43,831 nt of DNA from Burkholderiales bacterium (GTDB taxonomy: Bacteria > Pseudomonadota > Gammaproteobacteria > Burkholderiales > UBA11063): contig JAQUVM010000010.1 in assembly GCA_028693355.1 (NCBI GenBank), positions 1 through 43,831 on the forward strand, read 5' to 3'. The position numbers were made by a program, and so were the translations under genes. Of this stretch, positions 10,850-22,437 are shown one piece after another. The notes beneath the pieces are model-generated. The model was given only the letters and a program-made list of their open reading frames with translations. It was not told the origin of the DNA and searched no databases. Each line of letters begins with the position of its first letter. Position 1 is the stretch's first letter.

Positions 10850-13237
10850 CTATACTCCCATACTTTGAGTAATTTCAATTGCATCAAAATTACCAGCAAA
10901 TTGAGTAGTGTTTACATTACGGGCTAATAATACAACATTATCCGCAACTTCATCACAAACTGTAATTGAAAACTTTTTCTGTGCATGAGGTTGTTTTACT
11001 AAAACTTCATCACCGCAATTGATACCGTTATTTTTAGCAACACTACCATTAACTGCTAGAGTTGGTAAATTAGCTAATTTAGTAGACTGTAATGATTCTG
11101 CACGACGAACAATACTGTCACCTTGATATATTGGGTAAATACCAAAACGAATTAACCCTGATAAATCTGGCTTATTGATACTTAATTTATCAAAATTAAT
11201 ATTATTGTTTAAATATTCAGATGTGTTTTGTAATGCACTAATTTCACTACGAACATCTTCAATAGTATTTTGGTTAAATCCTTCAATACCTAAGCGATTA
11301 GCAATTACACGGATAACTTTCCATCCTGGCTTTGAGTCACCCAATGGTCTAGTTACACCATTAAACTTTTGCCATACTCCCTCAAGGTTTACATAAGAAC
11401 CTGCGGTTTCTGTAAACGGAGTAATTGGTAAAATCACATCAGCATATTCAAGCATATCTTCATTCACGTATGCACTCATTACAACTACAGTATCAGCATT
11501 TGCCAATGCTTTAATTGCTTTTTGTGAGTTATAGCTGTCGCGCTCTAATTCTGTATTTAATAATACATAACATTTACGTGGATTCTCAAGCATATCTCTT
11601 GCATTCATACCAGTTGTATTAGATATATTGAATGCTGTTTTACATGGAGTAAATCCGACTAATGCAGCACCAACTTCATTCGCAGATGAATGCAATAGTC
11701 CAGATTTACCATTTACGACTAATGCAATCTCATTTGCTATAATACGTAAGTTAGTAAAATTCTCTAGGCCTTTAGCAACTCGTCCTAAAACTATATGTCC
11801 ATTATTTTCAAATAAGCTTTTAGCGATATTAGTTGTTTTCTCATCAGCAACAATAGCAGATAAATCAATCTTATTACTATTTTTGCCAGATAACTCACAA
11901 CAAACCTTTAATATCTGTGCTAGTTTATATTCAAACTCGCGAGGATCAATTGCAATTTGAGTAGCAACTTTAGTTTGTAAATCATCTTTCAATACATTTA
12001 TAGCATGTAGTTGAGTACCATTCTTTTTAACTGATTGACGAATTCGTGTAGCTAAAATTGGTTGCTCTTCACGTATTACGCTACCAACGATCAAGATAGC
12101 TTTATTAGATAAAAACTCATTTAAGCTAGATCCTAAATAAGATATACCAGATTGTTGAGCATCTAAAGCAAAATCTTGTTGTTCTACACGATAATCCAAA
12201 TTACTTACACCAACAGCACGTGTTAATTTTTGTAATAGATGTAACTCTTCAGTAGTAGAAATTGCTGATGCTATAACACCAATCTCATTTGTACCATGAT
12301 CAATTTTCACTCCGCTAATTGACTTCGCAGCGTATTCAACAGCTGTTTCCCAATCAACTTTCACCCATTTTCCATCTTGCTTAATCATTGGATCTGTTAT
12401 GCGATCTTGATGATATAAACCTTCATAGCTAAAACGATCACGATCAGAAATCCAACATTCATTGATATTTTCATTATCTAATGGTAAAACACGTACTACA
12501 CGGTGATACTTATCAATATGCACTTGAATATTACTACCTAATGCATCATGAGGAGATACTGATTTACGACGAGATAATTCCCACGAACGAGCTGTATCTC
12601 TAAATGGTTTTGAAGTAAGTGCACCTACCGGACAAATATCAATAATATTTCCAGAAATTTCACTATCTACTGTTTGACCAATAAATGGCATAACTTCTAC
12701 ATGATTATTACGATAGCTCATACCTAATTCTTGGAACCCAGCAATCTCATCAGTAAAACGTACGCAACGAGAACAATGAATACAACGAGTCATTGTCGTT
12801 TTTACCAAAGGTCCTAAATCTTTATCAACTACAGCACGCTTTTCTTCTTCAAAGCGCGACTGACCACGACCATAACCTACAGCCAAATCTTGTAATTGAC
12901 ATTCACCACCTTGGTCACAAATTGGACAATCAAGAGGATGGTTGATTAATAAAAACTCCATTACACCTTGCTGAGCTTCAACAGCTAATTTTGAGCAAGT
13001 ATGTACCTTCATTCCTTCTGTAATTGGCGTAGCACAAGCAGGAACTGGCCCTCTCGCTTTTTCTACTTCAACCAAGCACATACGGCAATTTGCCGCAATT
13101 GATAATTTTTTATGGTAACAAAAATGCGGTATATATTTACCTTCCTGTAACGCTACTTCTAGTACCGTTGAACCAGGCTCACCTTTGACCGCTTTACCAT
13201 CTAATTCAAATTCAATCATTGTTTTATCCCAATACAA
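10850..13237 (-). CDS. nuoG: NADH-quinone oxidoreductase subunit G (start probably the internal ATG at 13219)
   Basis: 795 aa; [72 protein letters not shown] at residue 7 looks like the natural N-terminus. Confidence 0.96.
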   Translation of the reverse strand: MYWDKTMIEFELDGKAVKGEPGSTVLEVALQEGKYIPHFCYHKKLSIAANCRMCLVEVEKARGPVPACATPITEGMKVHTCSKLAVEAQQGVMEFLLINHPLDCPICDQGGECQLQDLAVGYGRGQSRFEEEKRAVVDKDLGPLVKTTMTRCIHCSRCVRFTDEIAGFQELGMSYRNNHVEVMPFIGQTVDSEISGNIIDICPVGALTSKPFRDTARSWELSRRKSVSPHDALGSNIQVHIDKYHRVVRVLPLDNENINECWISDRDRFSYEGLYHQDRITDPMIKQDGKWVKVDWETAVEYAAKSISGVKIDHGTNEIGVIASAISTTEELHLLQKLTRAVGVSNLDYRVEQQDFALDAQQSGISYLGSSLNEFLSNKAILIVGSVIREEQPILATRIRQSVKKNGTQLHAINVLKDDLQTKVATQIAIDPREFEYKLAQILKVCCELSGKNSNKIDLSAIVADEKTTNIAKSLFENNGHIVLGRVAKGLENFTNLRIIANEIALVVNGKSGLLHSSANEVGAALVGFTPCKTAFNISNTTGMNARDMLENPRKCYVLLNTELERDSYNSQKAIKALANADTVVVMSAYVNEDMLEYADVILPITPFTETAGSYVNLEGVWQKFNGVTRPLGDSKPGWKVIRVIANRLGIEGFNQNTIEDVRSEISALQNTSEYLNNNINFDKLSINKPDLSGLIRFGIYPIYQGDSIVRRAESLQSTKLANLPTLAVNGSVAKNNGINCGDEVLVKQPHAQKKFSITVCDEVADNVVLLARNVNTTQFAGNFDAIEITQSMGV

Positions 13238-14533
13238 TTAGTACCATTTATGTTCTACCATACATTTACCATGATTAATATGATGCTCAAATTCTTCACG
13301 GAAATGTTTAGTAAAACTACGTACAGGAAACACTGCAGCATCTGACAAAGCACAAATTGTGCGACCTGCCATTTGATTACCAATGCTATCTAATAATTCT
13401 AAATCACCAGGACGTCCACGGCCATTTTCAATACGATGGACGATTTGATATAACCACCCAGTACCTTCACGACATGGAGTACATTGTCCACAGCTTTCTT
13501 CATGGTAAAAATATGATAAACGCTCTAATGCTTTTACCATACATACATCTTCATCCATTACTATCACAGCACCAGAACCAAGCATAGAACCAGCCTTTGC
13601 TATCGAATCGTAATCCATAGTACATTGCATCATAATATCTGCAGGTAGTACCGGAGCAGAAGATCCACCAGGAATAACTGCTTTCATTTTTTTACCACCA
13701 CGCATTCCGCCAGCCATTTCTAATAATTTGCTAAACGGAGTACCTAATGGAATTTCATAATTACCAGGGCGTTCAACATGTCCAGAGATAGAGAATAATT
13801 TAGTACCGCCATTATTTGGTATACCTTGCTCTAGAAATTCTTGACCACCATCACGTAAAATAAATGGAACTGACGCTAACGATTCTGTATTATTGATTGT
13901 GGTAGGACGACCGTATAAGCCATATCCAGCTGGAAAAGGAGGTTTAAATCTTGGTTGACCTTTACGACCTTCAATTGAATTTAACAATGCTGTTTCATCA
14001 CCACAAATATAAGCACCATAACCATGATGTGCAAATAATTCAAAATCAAACCCAGAGTTTAATATGTTTTTACCAAGCAATCCTGCCTTATGAGCTTCAG
14101 CAAGTGCTTCTTCAAATCTTTGATATATTTCAAAAATTTCACCATGGATATAATTATATCCAGCAGAAGCTCCAATTGAAAATCCTGCAATAATCATACC
14201 TTCAATTACAGAATGCGGATTATAGCGCAGAATATCACGATCTTTAAATGTGCCAGGTTCACCCTCATCACTATTACATACAATATATTTCTGACCTTCA
14301 AGAGTACGTGGCATAAAACTCCACTTCAATCCAGTAGGGAATCCTGCTCCACCACGACCACGAAGACCAGATGTTTTCATTTCATTAATCACATCTTCTT
14401 GAGTTAAGTTTTGCGATAAGATACGTTTAAGAGCTTCATAACCACCACGTGCTACATAACTCTCTAAAGTCCAACAATCTGGATTATCAGTATCCACGTT
14501 AGCAAAAATAACACCTTTTTCAAAAATTGCCAT
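13238..14533 (-). CDS. nuoF: NADH-quinone oxidoreductase subunit F
   Basis: 431 aa; [48 protein letters not shown]. Confidence 0.98.
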   Translation of the reverse strand: MAIFEKGVIFANVDTDNPDCWTLESYVARGGYEALKRILSQNLTQEDVINEMKTSGLRGRGGAGFPTGLKWSFMPRTLEGQKYIVCNSDEGEPGTFKDRDILRYNPHSVIEGMIIAGFSIGASAGYNYIHGEIFEIYQRFEEALAEAHKAGLLGKNILNSGFDFELFAHHGYGAYICGDETALLNSIEGRKGQPRFKPPFPAGYGLYGRPTTINNTESLASVPFILRDGGQEFLEQGIPNNGGTKLFSISGHVERPGNYEIPLGTPFSKLLEMAGGMRGGKKMKAVIPGGSSAPVLPADIMMQCTMDYDSIAKAGSMLGSGAVIVMDEDVCMVKALERLSYFYHEESCGQCTPCREGTGWLYQIVHRIENGRGRPGDLELLDSIGNQMAGRTICALSDAAVFPVRSFTKHFREEFEHHINHGKCMVEHKWY

Positions 14534-15009
14534 TATACTAACTCCGCTAATTCTTTATCAATCGCATCAGGTGTCATGAAACTACACATTTTGTGATTAT
14601 TTAATAACAACACTGGCGCATCACCACAAGCACCTAAACACTCAGCTTCAACAACAGTGAATTTTCCATCACTACTTGTTCCACCTAACTTAGAAATATT
14701 TAATTTATTTAATAAATACTCAGCTGTATTTACACCACCACGTAATGCACATGGTAAATTAGTACAAACAGCTAATTTATATTTACCAACAGGTTTAAGG
14801 TTATACATTCCATAGAATGTTACAACTTCCATAGCTTGAGTTGCTGGAATACGTATATAATCAGCTACAAAAGCAATTGCGTCATCAGATAACCAACCCA
14901 ACTCTGTTTGAGCAATACGTAAAGCAGACATTACTGCACTACGATTACGCTCTGCTGGATATTTTGCCAGCTCTATATCAATTTGTTTTAATGATTCATT
15001 AGATAACAT
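14533..15009 (-). CDS. nuoE: NADH-quinone oxidoreductase subunit E
   Basis: 158 aa; [47 protein letters not shown] thioredoxin-like 2Fe-2S. Confidence 0.96.
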   Translation of the reverse strand: MLSNESLKQIDIELAKYPAERNRSAVMSALRIAQTELGWLSDDAIAFVADYIRIPATQAMEVVTFYGMYNLKPVGKYKLAVCTNLPCALRGGVNTAEYLLNKLNISKLGGTSSDGKFTVVEAECLGACGDAPVLLLNNHKMCSFMTPDAIDKELAELV

Positions 15010-16262
15010 TAGCGATCCACCTCACCAAATACAATATCTTGAGTACCAATAATTGCAACTACATCGGCAATCATATGACCTTTACTCATCTCGTCAAGAG
15101 CTGCCAAATGGGCAAATCCTGGAGCTTTAATTTTTAAACGATATGGTTTATTAGCACCGTCAGATACTAAATAAATACCAAACTCACCTTTTGGATGCTC
15201 TACAGCTTGGTAAACTTCACCTTCTGGAACTCGCATACCTTCTGTAAATAATTTAAAATGATGAATTAATTCTTCCATACCTGATTTCATATTTTCACGA
15301 GAAGGAGGGGCAACTTTATGATCATCAGTAATTACCGGACCTTCGTTTGTCTTCAACCATGTAATACATTGTTTGATAATTTTATTAGACTCACGCATCT
15401 CAGCTACACGAACTAAATAGCGATCGTAACAATCCCCACCCTTACCAACAGGAATATCAAAATCCATTTTTGCATATACCTCATATGGCTGTTTTTTACG
15501 TAAATCCCAAGCTACTCCAGAACCACGAAGCATCGGGCCTGAAAAACCTAGATTTAAGGCTCTCTCTTCTGTTACAACACCAATATTTACCGTACGTTGC
15601 TTCCAAATCCTATTATCTGTCAATAAAATTTCATATTCATCAACACATTTATCAAATCTCTTTGCAAAGTCTTCAATAAACTCTAATAAAGAACCTTTAC
15701 GAGCTTGATTAAAAAACTCTAATTGCTTTTTAGTTTTAACTTTTGATTCTGTATATTGTGGCATAGTACTAGGAAGGTCACGATAAACACCACCTGGTCT
15801 AAAATATGCAGCATGCATACGTGCACCAGACACAGCCTCATAGCAATCCATTAAATCTTCACGTTCACGAAATGCATATAAAAACACTGCCATTGCACCA
15901 ATATCTAATGCATGTGCACCAATCCACATTAAATGGTTTAAAATACGAGTGATTTCTGAAAACATTACACGAATATATTGTGCGCGTTCTGGAACTTCAA
16001 GATCTAATAAACGTTCAATAGCAAGACAATAAGCATGCTCATTACACATCATTGATACATAATCCAAGCGATCCATATAAGGCAAAGCCTGAATAAATGT
16101 TTTATGTTCAGCTAATTTTTCGGTACCACGATGCAAAAGTCCAATATGGGGATCTGCTCGTTGAATTACTTCACCATCTAATTCAAGCACCAGGCGCAGT
16201 ACACCATGAGCTGACGGATGCTGAGGACCAAAATTCAGCGTATAATTTTTAATTTCTGCCAC
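15009..16262 (-). CDS. nuoD: NADH-quinone oxidoreductase subunit D (ORF track start 16277; GTG at 16260-16262 preferred)
   Basis: [36 protein letters not shown] Shine-Dalgarno-like sequence seven nt upstream of the GTG (16270-16275 in + coordinates). Confidence 0.94.
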   Translation of the reverse strand: MAEIKNYTLNFGPQHPSAHGVLRLVLELDGEVIQRADPHIGLLHRGTEKLAEHKTFIQALPYMDRLDYVSMMCNEHAYCLAIERLLDLEVPERAQYIRVMFSEITRILNHLMWIGAHALDIGAMAVFLYAFREREDLMDCYEAVSGARMHAAYFRPGGVYRDLPSTMPQYTESKVKTKKQLEFFNQARKGSLLEFIEDFAKRFDKCVDEYEILLTDNRIWKQRTVNIGVVTEERALNLGFSGPMLRGSGVAWDLRKKQPYEVYAKMDFDIPVGKGGDCYDRYLVRVAEMRESNKIIKQCITWLKTNEGPVITDDHKVAPPSRENMKSGMEELIHHFKLFTEGMRVPEGEVYQAVEHPKGEFGIYLVSDGANKPYRLKIKAPGFAHLAALDEMSKGHMIADVVAIIGTQDIVFGEVDR

Positions 16263-16863
16263 TGTAGTTCTCCTCACGAATAATGCGTGGAGTTACCACA
16301 CGTGGTTCAATAGTAACAGGTTGATAGATAACACGTTTTTGTTCTTCATCATAACGCATTTCCATATAGCCAGATAAAGGGAAATCCTTTCTAAATGGAT
16401 GCCCAATAAATCCATAATCCGTTAGCAAACGGCGTAAATCAGGATGACCTTCAAAAATAATTCCATACATATCAAAAGCTTCACGTTCAAACCAATTTAC
16501 AGAGTTCCAGATATCAATCACTGATGGGACCACTGGAAAATCATTATTTTCTGCAAAGCATTTTACGCGAATACGCCAGTTATGTTTTAGCGATAATAAA
16601 TGGTACACTACCGCAAAACGTTTTTCGTCATGTGGAAACTCATCTTCTTCTCGATTTCCATATGTAAGGTAATCAATGCCACATAAATCTTGACACTGTA
16701 AAAAAGCAAGCGACTCATTTTTCACTAGAGTTGTCATAACTTGTATCAAATTTTGTGGAGATACTTCAATTGTAATTTCTTGATCTTTAAACTTATACAA
16801 ATTAGTATACTGTCCGTCAAGAATTTCATTAATTGAAAGCTCTAATTTTTCAATCTTTCTCAT
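16249..16863 (-). CDS. nuoC: NADH-quinone oxidoreductase subunit C
   Basis: 204 aa; [49 protein letters not shown]. Confidence 0.97.
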   Translation of the reverse strand: MRKIEKLELSINEILDGQYTNLYKFKDQEITIEVSPQNLIQVMTTLVKNESLAFLQCQDLCGIDYLTYGNREEDEFPHDEKRFAVVYHLLSLKHNWRIRVKCFAENNDFPVVPSVIDIWNSVNWFEREAFDMYGIIFEGHPDLRRLLTDYGFIGHPFRKDFPLSGYMEMRYDEEQKRVIYQPVTIEPRVVTPRIIREENYSGRN

Positions 16864-17348
16864 TATGCAGTTTTCCTAGCAATAGTTGATTCTCGTTTAA
16901 TTTTATTCTGTAATTGAATAATACTATACATGAGAGCTTCTGCAGTTGGAGGACAACCAGGCACATAGATATCAACAGGAACTATGCGGTCGCAGCCACG
17001 AACTACTGAATAAGAGTAATGATAATATCCACCACCATTAGCACAAGATCCCATTGAAATTACCCATCTAGGTTCAGGCATTTGATCATATACTTTACGC
17101 AAAGCTGGAGCCATTTTGTTACAAAGTGTACCTGCAACAATCATAACATCAGATTGACGTGGAGATGGACGAAAAACCGCACCAAAACGATCAAGATCGT
17201 AACGAGCCGCGCCGATATGCATCATTTCAACCGCACAGCAAGCTAATCCAAATGTCATTGGCCATAAAGATCCAGTCCTTGCCCAATTAATCAACTTATC
17301 TGCTGTGGTGGTTACAAAACCTTCTTTAAGAACGCCTTCTATTCCCAT
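16863..17348 (-). CDS. nuoB: NADH-quinone oxidoreductase subunit B (ORF track start 17369; MGIEGVL start preferred)
   Basis: [86 protein letters not shown]. Confidence 0.96.
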   Translation of the reverse strand: MGIEGVLKEGFVTTTADKLINWARTGSLWPMTFGLACCAVEMMHIGAARYDLDRFGAVFRPSPRQSDVMIVAGTLCNKMAPALRKVYDQMPEPRWVISMGSCANGGGYYHYSYSVVRGCDRIVPVDIYVPGCPPTAEALMYSIIQLQNKIKRESTIARKTA

Positions 17349-17698
17349 TCTAAAGCACCTTTTTTCCAAACATAGACAAAACCAGCTATCAAGATAGCAA
17401 GGAATACTGACATAAGAATAAAGCCATACATTCCAAGGTGCTTAAACACTAAAGCCCAAGGAAATAAAAATGCTATTTCTAAGTCAAATAGAATAAACAA
17501 AATCGCTATCAAATAATAACGAACGTCAAATTTCACACGAGCATCTTCAAAAGCATCAAATCCGCACTCATATGAAGAATTTTTTTCAACATCTGGTTTA
17601 TGACGCCCTAAAAGACGACCTGCAACCATCATAGCAGCGCCCATTACACATGCTAATAATGCGAAAAATATTATCGGAAAATAGTTAACTCCAACCAT
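17339..17698 (-). CDS. nuoA: NADH-quinone oxidoreductase subunit A
   Basis: 119 aa; [41 protein letters not shown]. Confidence 0.97.
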   Translation of the reverse strand: MVGVNYFPIIFFALLACVMGAAMMVAGRLLGRHKPDVEKNSSYECGFDAFEDARVKFDVRYYLIAILFILFDLEIAFLFPWALVFKHLGMYGFILMSVFLAILIAGFVYVWKKGALEWE

Positions 17699-17720
17699 AT
17701 TTGATCATTTCTCCAACACT

Positions 17721-17807
17721 TGGTGCCGACGATGGGACTCGAACCCACACAGCTTAAAAGCCACTACCACCTCAAGGTAGCGTGTATACCAGTTTCACCA
17801 CATCGGC
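17721..17807 (-). tRNA. tRNA-Leu (anticodon GAG)
   Basis: Minus strand GCCGATGTGGTGAAACTGGTATACACGCTACCTTGAGGTGGTAG...GGGTTCGAGTCCCATCGTCGGCACCA; acceptor GCCGATG/CGTCGGC, anticodon loop TTGAGGT, long variable arm, encoded CCA. Confidence 0.96.
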
Positions 17808-17820
17808 ACTATTATTTTCA

Positions 17821-18186
17821 TTAATCAGGAATCTGTGTACCTGTGCTTTTTGCAACTGAAGCTGCAGGCTTAGCCAAAGGTTGACTAGCAGCAACAGAAC
17901 TTGCATCAGATTTCATACCTGCCATAACACCCAAATCTCCAACTTTACCTTGACTTGATAATATAACCATGCCAAGTGTTGTAATAAAAAATATTACAGC
18001 ACATACCGCTGTTGCGCGGCTTAAAAAGTTAGAAGAACCACTTGCTCCAAACAAAGAAGAAGAACCTCCTGAGCCAAAACTTGCACCAGCATCAGCGCCC
18101 TTACCTTGTTGTAATAACACAAGAACAATAATAGATATTGCAGATATTATTTCAACAATCCACAACAATGTCTTTAAAATATCCAT
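17821..18186 (-). CDS. secG: preprotein translocase subunit SecG
   Basis: 121 aa; LVLLQQGKGADAGASFGSGGSSSLFGASGSSNFLSRATA. Confidence 0.95.
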   Translation of the reverse strand: MDILKTLLWIVEIISAISIIVLVLLQQGKGADAGASFGSGGSSSLFGASGSSNFLSRATAVCAVIFFITTLGMVILSSQGKVGDLGVMAGMKSDASSVAASQPLAKPAASVAKSTGTQIPD

Positions 18187-18231
18187 AAGACTCTCTAAAT
18201 AATAATTAATTTTAAATCAATGTGATAGCCA

Positions 18232-18966
18232 CTACGCACTAGCACAAATCTTGATGAAATCATCTGTTTTCAAAGATGCTCCACCAACCAAAACGCCATC
18301 TACACCACTAATTGCCAGTATATCACTAGCATTGCCACCAGTTACACTACCACCATATAAAACGGCTATTTTACCATATTTGAAGAGATTTTGCATATAT
18401 TGATGTATGTATCCAACAACTTCTTCTATCTCTTTTAAAGTAGGAATTTTACCTGTTCCTATTGACCAACAAGGCTCGTAAGCAACTACTATACTACTCA
18501 AATTTATATTTTCCAACTCTTTTAGTTGAGACTCAATAAATTTTAGATATTCACCGGACTCCCTTACGTCTAATTGCTCACCGACACAAAAGATTGGAGT
18601 AATTAAATTATTACAGGTATTTTTTACCTTTTGCTTAATAACGTCACTACACTCACCTATTAAATGACGGCGCTCTGAATGTCCAATAACCACATAATCA
18701 ACTGCTAAATCTTTCAACATAGCAGCGCTAATTTCACCAGTATAAGCACCATCTTTTTCATATAAACTAACATCTTGCGCAGCTACTTTAATATTTGATT
18801 TAGATAATAAATCCTGTTTTGCACCAATTAAATAAATATATGGTAATGCTAAAACAATATTTGTTTGATTTGTAATATCATTATTTGCATATAAGTATAA
18901 ATCAGATTGAACCTTTTTAATATTGCCATTCATCTTCCAATTTGCCACAATTAATTTATTACCCAC
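18232..18966 (-). CDS. tpiA: triosephosphate isomerase
   Basis: 244 aa; VANWKMNG, VVIGHSERR, VVAYEPCWSIGTGK, VLYGGSVTGGNASDIL, GVLVGGASL. Confidence 0.97.
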   Translation of the reverse strand: MGNKLIVANWKMNGNIKKVQSDLYLYANNDITNQTNIVLALPYIYLIGAKQDLLSKSNIKVAAQDVSLYEKDGAYTGEISAAMLKDLAVDYVVIGHSERRHLIGECSDVIKQKVKNTCNNLITPIFCVGEQLDVRESGEYLKFIESQLKELENINLSSIVVAYEPCWSIGTGKIPTLKEIEEVVGYIHQYMQNLFKYGKIAVLYGGSVTGGNASDILAISGVDGVLVGGASLKTDDFIKICASA

Positions 18967-19066
18967 AATTTACCCCGCGTAAAAATTTAAGCTATCAAAT
19001 TTTAACATGCCATCATGTTGAACCACAAAAACATTAATCACATATTTTTTGGAGATTGAATATGGT

Positions 19067-19963
19067 TTATCGACCATTCATTAAATGACACCCTAAATGC
19101 TCACTTATAAAATTAATAAATATTTTATCAATATTTCTAGCATTAAATTTCTGTATCAAGTAAAAATCTAATGTATGGATGCTCCAATCAGGTAGTATTG
19201 GTACTACCACACCAGCAGCCAATTCTTTTGCACACATAAAATCCCAGCAGCCAAACAAATGCTCTGTGGCGTGTATCCCCATTTGCTTACTATGCATAAC
19301 ATTGTCTATATGTAGATTATTACAAAAATGTGGTATAAATTCTTGACTTGTTTTCCCATTTTTCAGTGGCAAAATATGTTTCTCACCATCTAAAATTAAG
19401 TTAATAAATTTTCTATCATTTAAATCGTGTGTCGATAATGGAACCCCATATTTTTGGGCATATTGATTGCTACAATAAAGATGGGCATATTCTCGTCGGA
19501 AAAATTTTGTTGTAAATCCTAGATGATTTATATTATGCCTAGTAATTGCAAAATCAACTACTCCAAAATCAGGAACATCTTTTTCATATAATATGTTCAA
19601 CTTAACATTTGGATAAAATATCATAAATTTTTCTATATGTGGCGATAAAAGCTCGTAGCTTAGAATAAAAGGTAATGATACAGTAATCGTATCATTAGAA
19701 TCACTATAAAACCCATTTTTATAACTCTCTAATGTGGTACTAATAAATAAAGGAATGTGCCTAAATTTATTATATATATAATCACCAAATTCAGTAACCT
19801 TAAAGTTAGTACCATTCCTTATGATTAATGCATGACCAAGGGCTGCTTCTAATTTATAAATACGCTTACTAACAGTAGACTGTTGAATATTAGACGTTTC
19901 TGCTACTTTTGTGAAACTATGTGCTTCATATAATATAATAAATAAAAATATATCATCAATCAT
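19067..19963 (-). CDS. LysR-family transcriptional regulator
   Basis: 298 aa; N-terminal HTH FLFIILYEAHSFTKVAETSNIQQSTVSKRIYKLEAALGHALIIR, substrate-binding-like C-terminal domain. Confidence 0.88.
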   Translation of the reverse strand: MIDDIFLFIILYEAHSFTKVAETSNIQQSTVSKRIYKLEAALGHALIIRNGTNFKVTEFGDYIYNKFRHIPLFISTTLESYKNGFYSDSNDTITVSLPFILSYELLSPHIEKFMIFYPNVKLNILYEKDVPDFGVVDFAITRHNINHLGFTTKFFRREYAHLYCSNQYAQKYGVPLSTHDLNDRKFINLILDGEKHILPLKNGKTSQEFIPHFCNNLHIDNVMHSKQMGIHATEHLFGCWDFMCAKELAAGVVVPILPDWSIHTLDFYLIQKFNARNIDKIFINFISEHLGCHLMNGR

Positions 19964-20182
19964 ATATAACCACCTATAAAATCATTTCTTGTAATTTTAA
20001 TATATCAATCATTATGCAAAATAAGTTTTAAAAAATAAAGTCTTTTTATAATCTGTCCACTACTAGGGGAGAAGATCTGTTATTAGATCTATTACAAGTC
20101 GGTAGTAGCAACTTGAATACCACCATGACCCGTTAAATAAACACTGCATTAGAGAACAATCTTCAGAAGCAGAGCAAAAATA

Positions 20183-20220
20183 AAGCATTGGAGGGAAGTT
20201 ATAACTTCCCTCCAATGCTT
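20183..20220 (-). terminator. 38-bp perfect palindrome, likely rho-independent terminator for the minus-strand secreted-protein cluster
   Basis: AAGCATTGGAGGGAAGTTATAACTTCCCTCCAATGCTT is its own reverse complement; on the minus strand it is followed by TATTTTTGC. Confidence 0.7.
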
Positions 20221-20261
20221 GCCTCCAATAATGGAGCCCGAATTACAGATTCTATTATTTT

Positions 20262-20341
20262 TGTAAAATCTATAACTTTGGATAATATCTTTATGCTAAT
20301 CACAATAACATAAAGCTATAAAATAATAAACTATATTTGAT
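20262..20341 (-). repeat. 3'-flank repeat copy 1 (downstream of truncated paralog A)
   Basis: TGTAAAATCTATAACTTTGGATAATATCTTTATGCTAATCACAATAACATAAAGCTATAAAATAATAAACTATATTTG, imperfect match to 22438..22517. Confidence 0.65.
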
Positions 20342-20420
20342 AACTTAGAAACCACCAATTAGGTAAAATATACTACCAAATAATAGCATGCACTTACGCA
20401 AACTTTTGGTTTGGATTAGG

Positions 20421-20965
20421 TTAGTTAATTTTAGCAACCATCAACGAATGCGTGTCGTAGACTGGGTACAAAATATATTCCCCACCATCTTCTGTAGACA
20501 CCGGTACATACGGATATTGTCCGGCTGATATATTAGCCATACCATCAACCCATAGACTTGAATGTGAAATTGCAAAAAACGCTAAATTAGGAGTAATTAC
20601 CTGTGTTTCAATGCCTCGTGATCCGTTATAACAAAAATTCTGGTGATCTTTACATATATCTGTTAATAGATAATTTGGCTGATCGTTACGACTTGACCAA
20701 GCCCAAAAATTATGGCTACCCAAATTATATTGAGCTAAACCAAAATCTCCTTTCATCGGGCTACCGTTTATATACAGCTTACCAGAAACAAAGAAGTTGG
20801 TATTACCACCAAGTATAGAAAGGTTATTCACATGTAGATGCGTCATACCTATGTTCTCACCAACACCAAGAATTCTATATGCTGAGTCAAAATTTATAGG
20901 GCGATCAATGCCCCTATCATTTATTAACCAATACTTACCTCGAATAGATTCAAACTTTAGTATGC
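20421..20965 (-). pseudogene. 5'-truncated third copy of the local secreted-protein family
   Basis: ORF 20421..20846 plus open upstream codons reading LKFESIRGKYWLINDRGIDRPINFDSAYRILGVGENIG..., aligned to ISFKNWLINDRGENRPANIGSSW... in 22525..23394; shared VSGKLYINGSPM.GDF.L, WAWS.RND, TEDG..Y...P.YD..S.M..KI; no signal peptide. Confidence 0.75.
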
Positions 20966-21215
20966 TAGATCATGTTGAATTTGATAAAAGCTATTTTTGT
21001 GCTAGAAGTGTTCGTGGTAAACATCAACGATACCCTTATGGTAAAACCATTACCTTTGGTTCAATGAGTTTGCTAATATGCAAACTCATATAAACGACAT
21101 AGAGAATTTTTGCTCTTTTGCAAAAACCAGATTAATTAAGTTTCATGATATATATAAAAACACACTCAATTTACACTTAAAAATAATGTGAATTTAAGAC
21201 TCAACGATAAAAACC
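20966..21215 (+). mobile_element. decayed IS1595-family-like transposase remnant
   Basis: VEFDKSYFCARSVRGKHQRYPYGKTITFG (cf. ELDESYFGARRVRGKRGRGAYGKTIVFG) followed in another frame by HINDIENFCSFAKTRLIKFHDIYKNTLNLHLK (cf. HINGIENFWSFAKRRLAKFNGIPKNTFYLHLKECEF); centre of the gene missing, frameshifts and stops. Boundaries approximate. Confidence 0.72.
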
Positions 21216-21264
21216 AAAATTAACATCTTGACAATCACATGTCTAATACAAATTTTGGTTTGGA

Positions 21265-22215
21265 TTAATATTTAGATATTATTACTGAATATGCATCGTA
21301 TGCTGGCGTCATCAAGTAACGACTTCCATCCTCTGTAGTAATCGTAACTCCGGAATATGATGACACGTCAATATTATTACCGCTATTAAACTGAACCTGG
21401 TGCACATTGTATGAAGAACCAAACATGCTGGCACCTAAAGATGTTTGAGGCGAGTATGGTGCTGGATGATCTTTAACTTCATAAGTAGCATAAACTAAAT
21501 TCTTTAATCTAGTCATATCGATATTGAATGGAGTACCCAGTTTAGGTAGTGTTTTATATTTATCACAAAGATAATTTTTGGGGTCCGCGCATATTTCTCC
21601 AAAAGTCACATTAGTGCTGTCGTTCCTCACTGACCACGCCCATGCAGAATCAATATACCCGTTTCCATAATGATATGTTGCGTCTGGTAATAACATGTGC
21701 CACAATGCTAGATCCCCGTTAATTGGGCTTCCATTAATATATAATTTACCTGTTACTAGGATATCACCCACTACATTCGACACCGATAACGCGTCTTTGG
21801 CAGTCATCTTTGTATATAAACCAATTAAATCTCTTCCTTTTGGTACGTACACTGTACCCCAATTGACAGGTCTATTCAAATCATGGTCTTTTACAAGCCA
21901 TTTTTCCAATTCTGTTTTTATAAATGCTTGGTTACTTGCTGGGCAGCCTGCCACTGGTATTGAAGTGTGAAGATGACCATTTCCATGATCACTTTGAGCT
22001 ATACCTTGGTAGCACCCTTCTTCAACATGGGTATTGTAAAATTCCACAGAGTTAACTCCGTTTCCATAATTAAAAAAGAACTCATAGTTACCAGATCCTT
22101 TAAGTGCCGTTTTGGCTTTTTGTTGTGAGATTGACGTAGTTGGCAAACCTCCGACAACTGCGCTAGCTGTTGCAATGGTAGATATACCAAGTATAGATAA
22201 AATTATACGTTTCAT
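21265..22215 (-). CDS. uncharacterised secreted protein, paralog B
   Basis: 316 aa with signal peptide MKRIILSILGISTIATASA; shares NYG.GV..V.FYNT..EEGC.QG, GHLH..IPV..C, VTGKLYINGSP, TTEDGSRYL..P.YD.YS with paralog C. Confidence 0.75.
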   Translation of the reverse strand: MKRIILSILGISTIATASAVVGGLPTTSISQQKAKTALKGSGNYEFFFNYGNGVNSVEFYNTHVEEGCYQGIAQSDHGNGHLHTSIPVAGCPASNQAFIKTELEKWLVKDHDLNRPVNWGTVYVPKGRDLIGLYTKMTAKDALSVSNVVGDILVTGKLYINGSPINGDLALWHMLLPDATYHYGNGYIDSAWAWSVRNDSTNVTFGEICADPKNYLCDKYKTLPKLGTPFNIDMTRLKNLVYATYEVKDHPAPYSPQTSLGASMFGSSYNVHQVQFNSGNNIDVSSYSGVTITTEDGSRYLMTPAYDAYSVIISKY

Positions 22216-22294
22216 GATTATTTCCTCTAAATTAATTTGACAATGACTAAATCTAATTTTACTAGGCCAATATTATTTCATTTACCAGCAAAAT

Positions 22295-22342
22295 TACACA
22301 ATGCAACTTTGGAATGCAGGGCATTTTTTTTGGAATAAGATA
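22295..22342 (-). promoter_or_regulatory. conserved upstream element of paralog B
   Basis: ACACAATGCAACTTTGGAATGCAGGGCATTTTTTTTGGAATAAGA closely matches the element upstream of paralog C; contains TTTGGAAT twice at 21-nt spacing. Confidence 0.5.
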
Positions 22343-22437
22343 AACATTAGTGACTTTAAAAAAGAAAGCACATTACGGCACACACTTTATCAATTGTAAT
22401 TGAGATTTACAACTCCAGTGAGAAGATTTTTCTAGAG

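Noticed and set aside
20047-20260. Possible plus-strand coding remnant (LSTTRGEDLLLDLLQVGSSNLNTTMTR*...KALEGSYNFPPMLASNNGARITDS)
   Set aside because: Interrupted by a stop, spans the perfect palindrome, and no family recognised; too weak to report as a gene
20797-21093. 98-aa plus-strand ORF as a real gene
   Set aside because: It is a chimera of antisense sequence from truncated paralog A and the N-terminal part of the decayed transposase fragment
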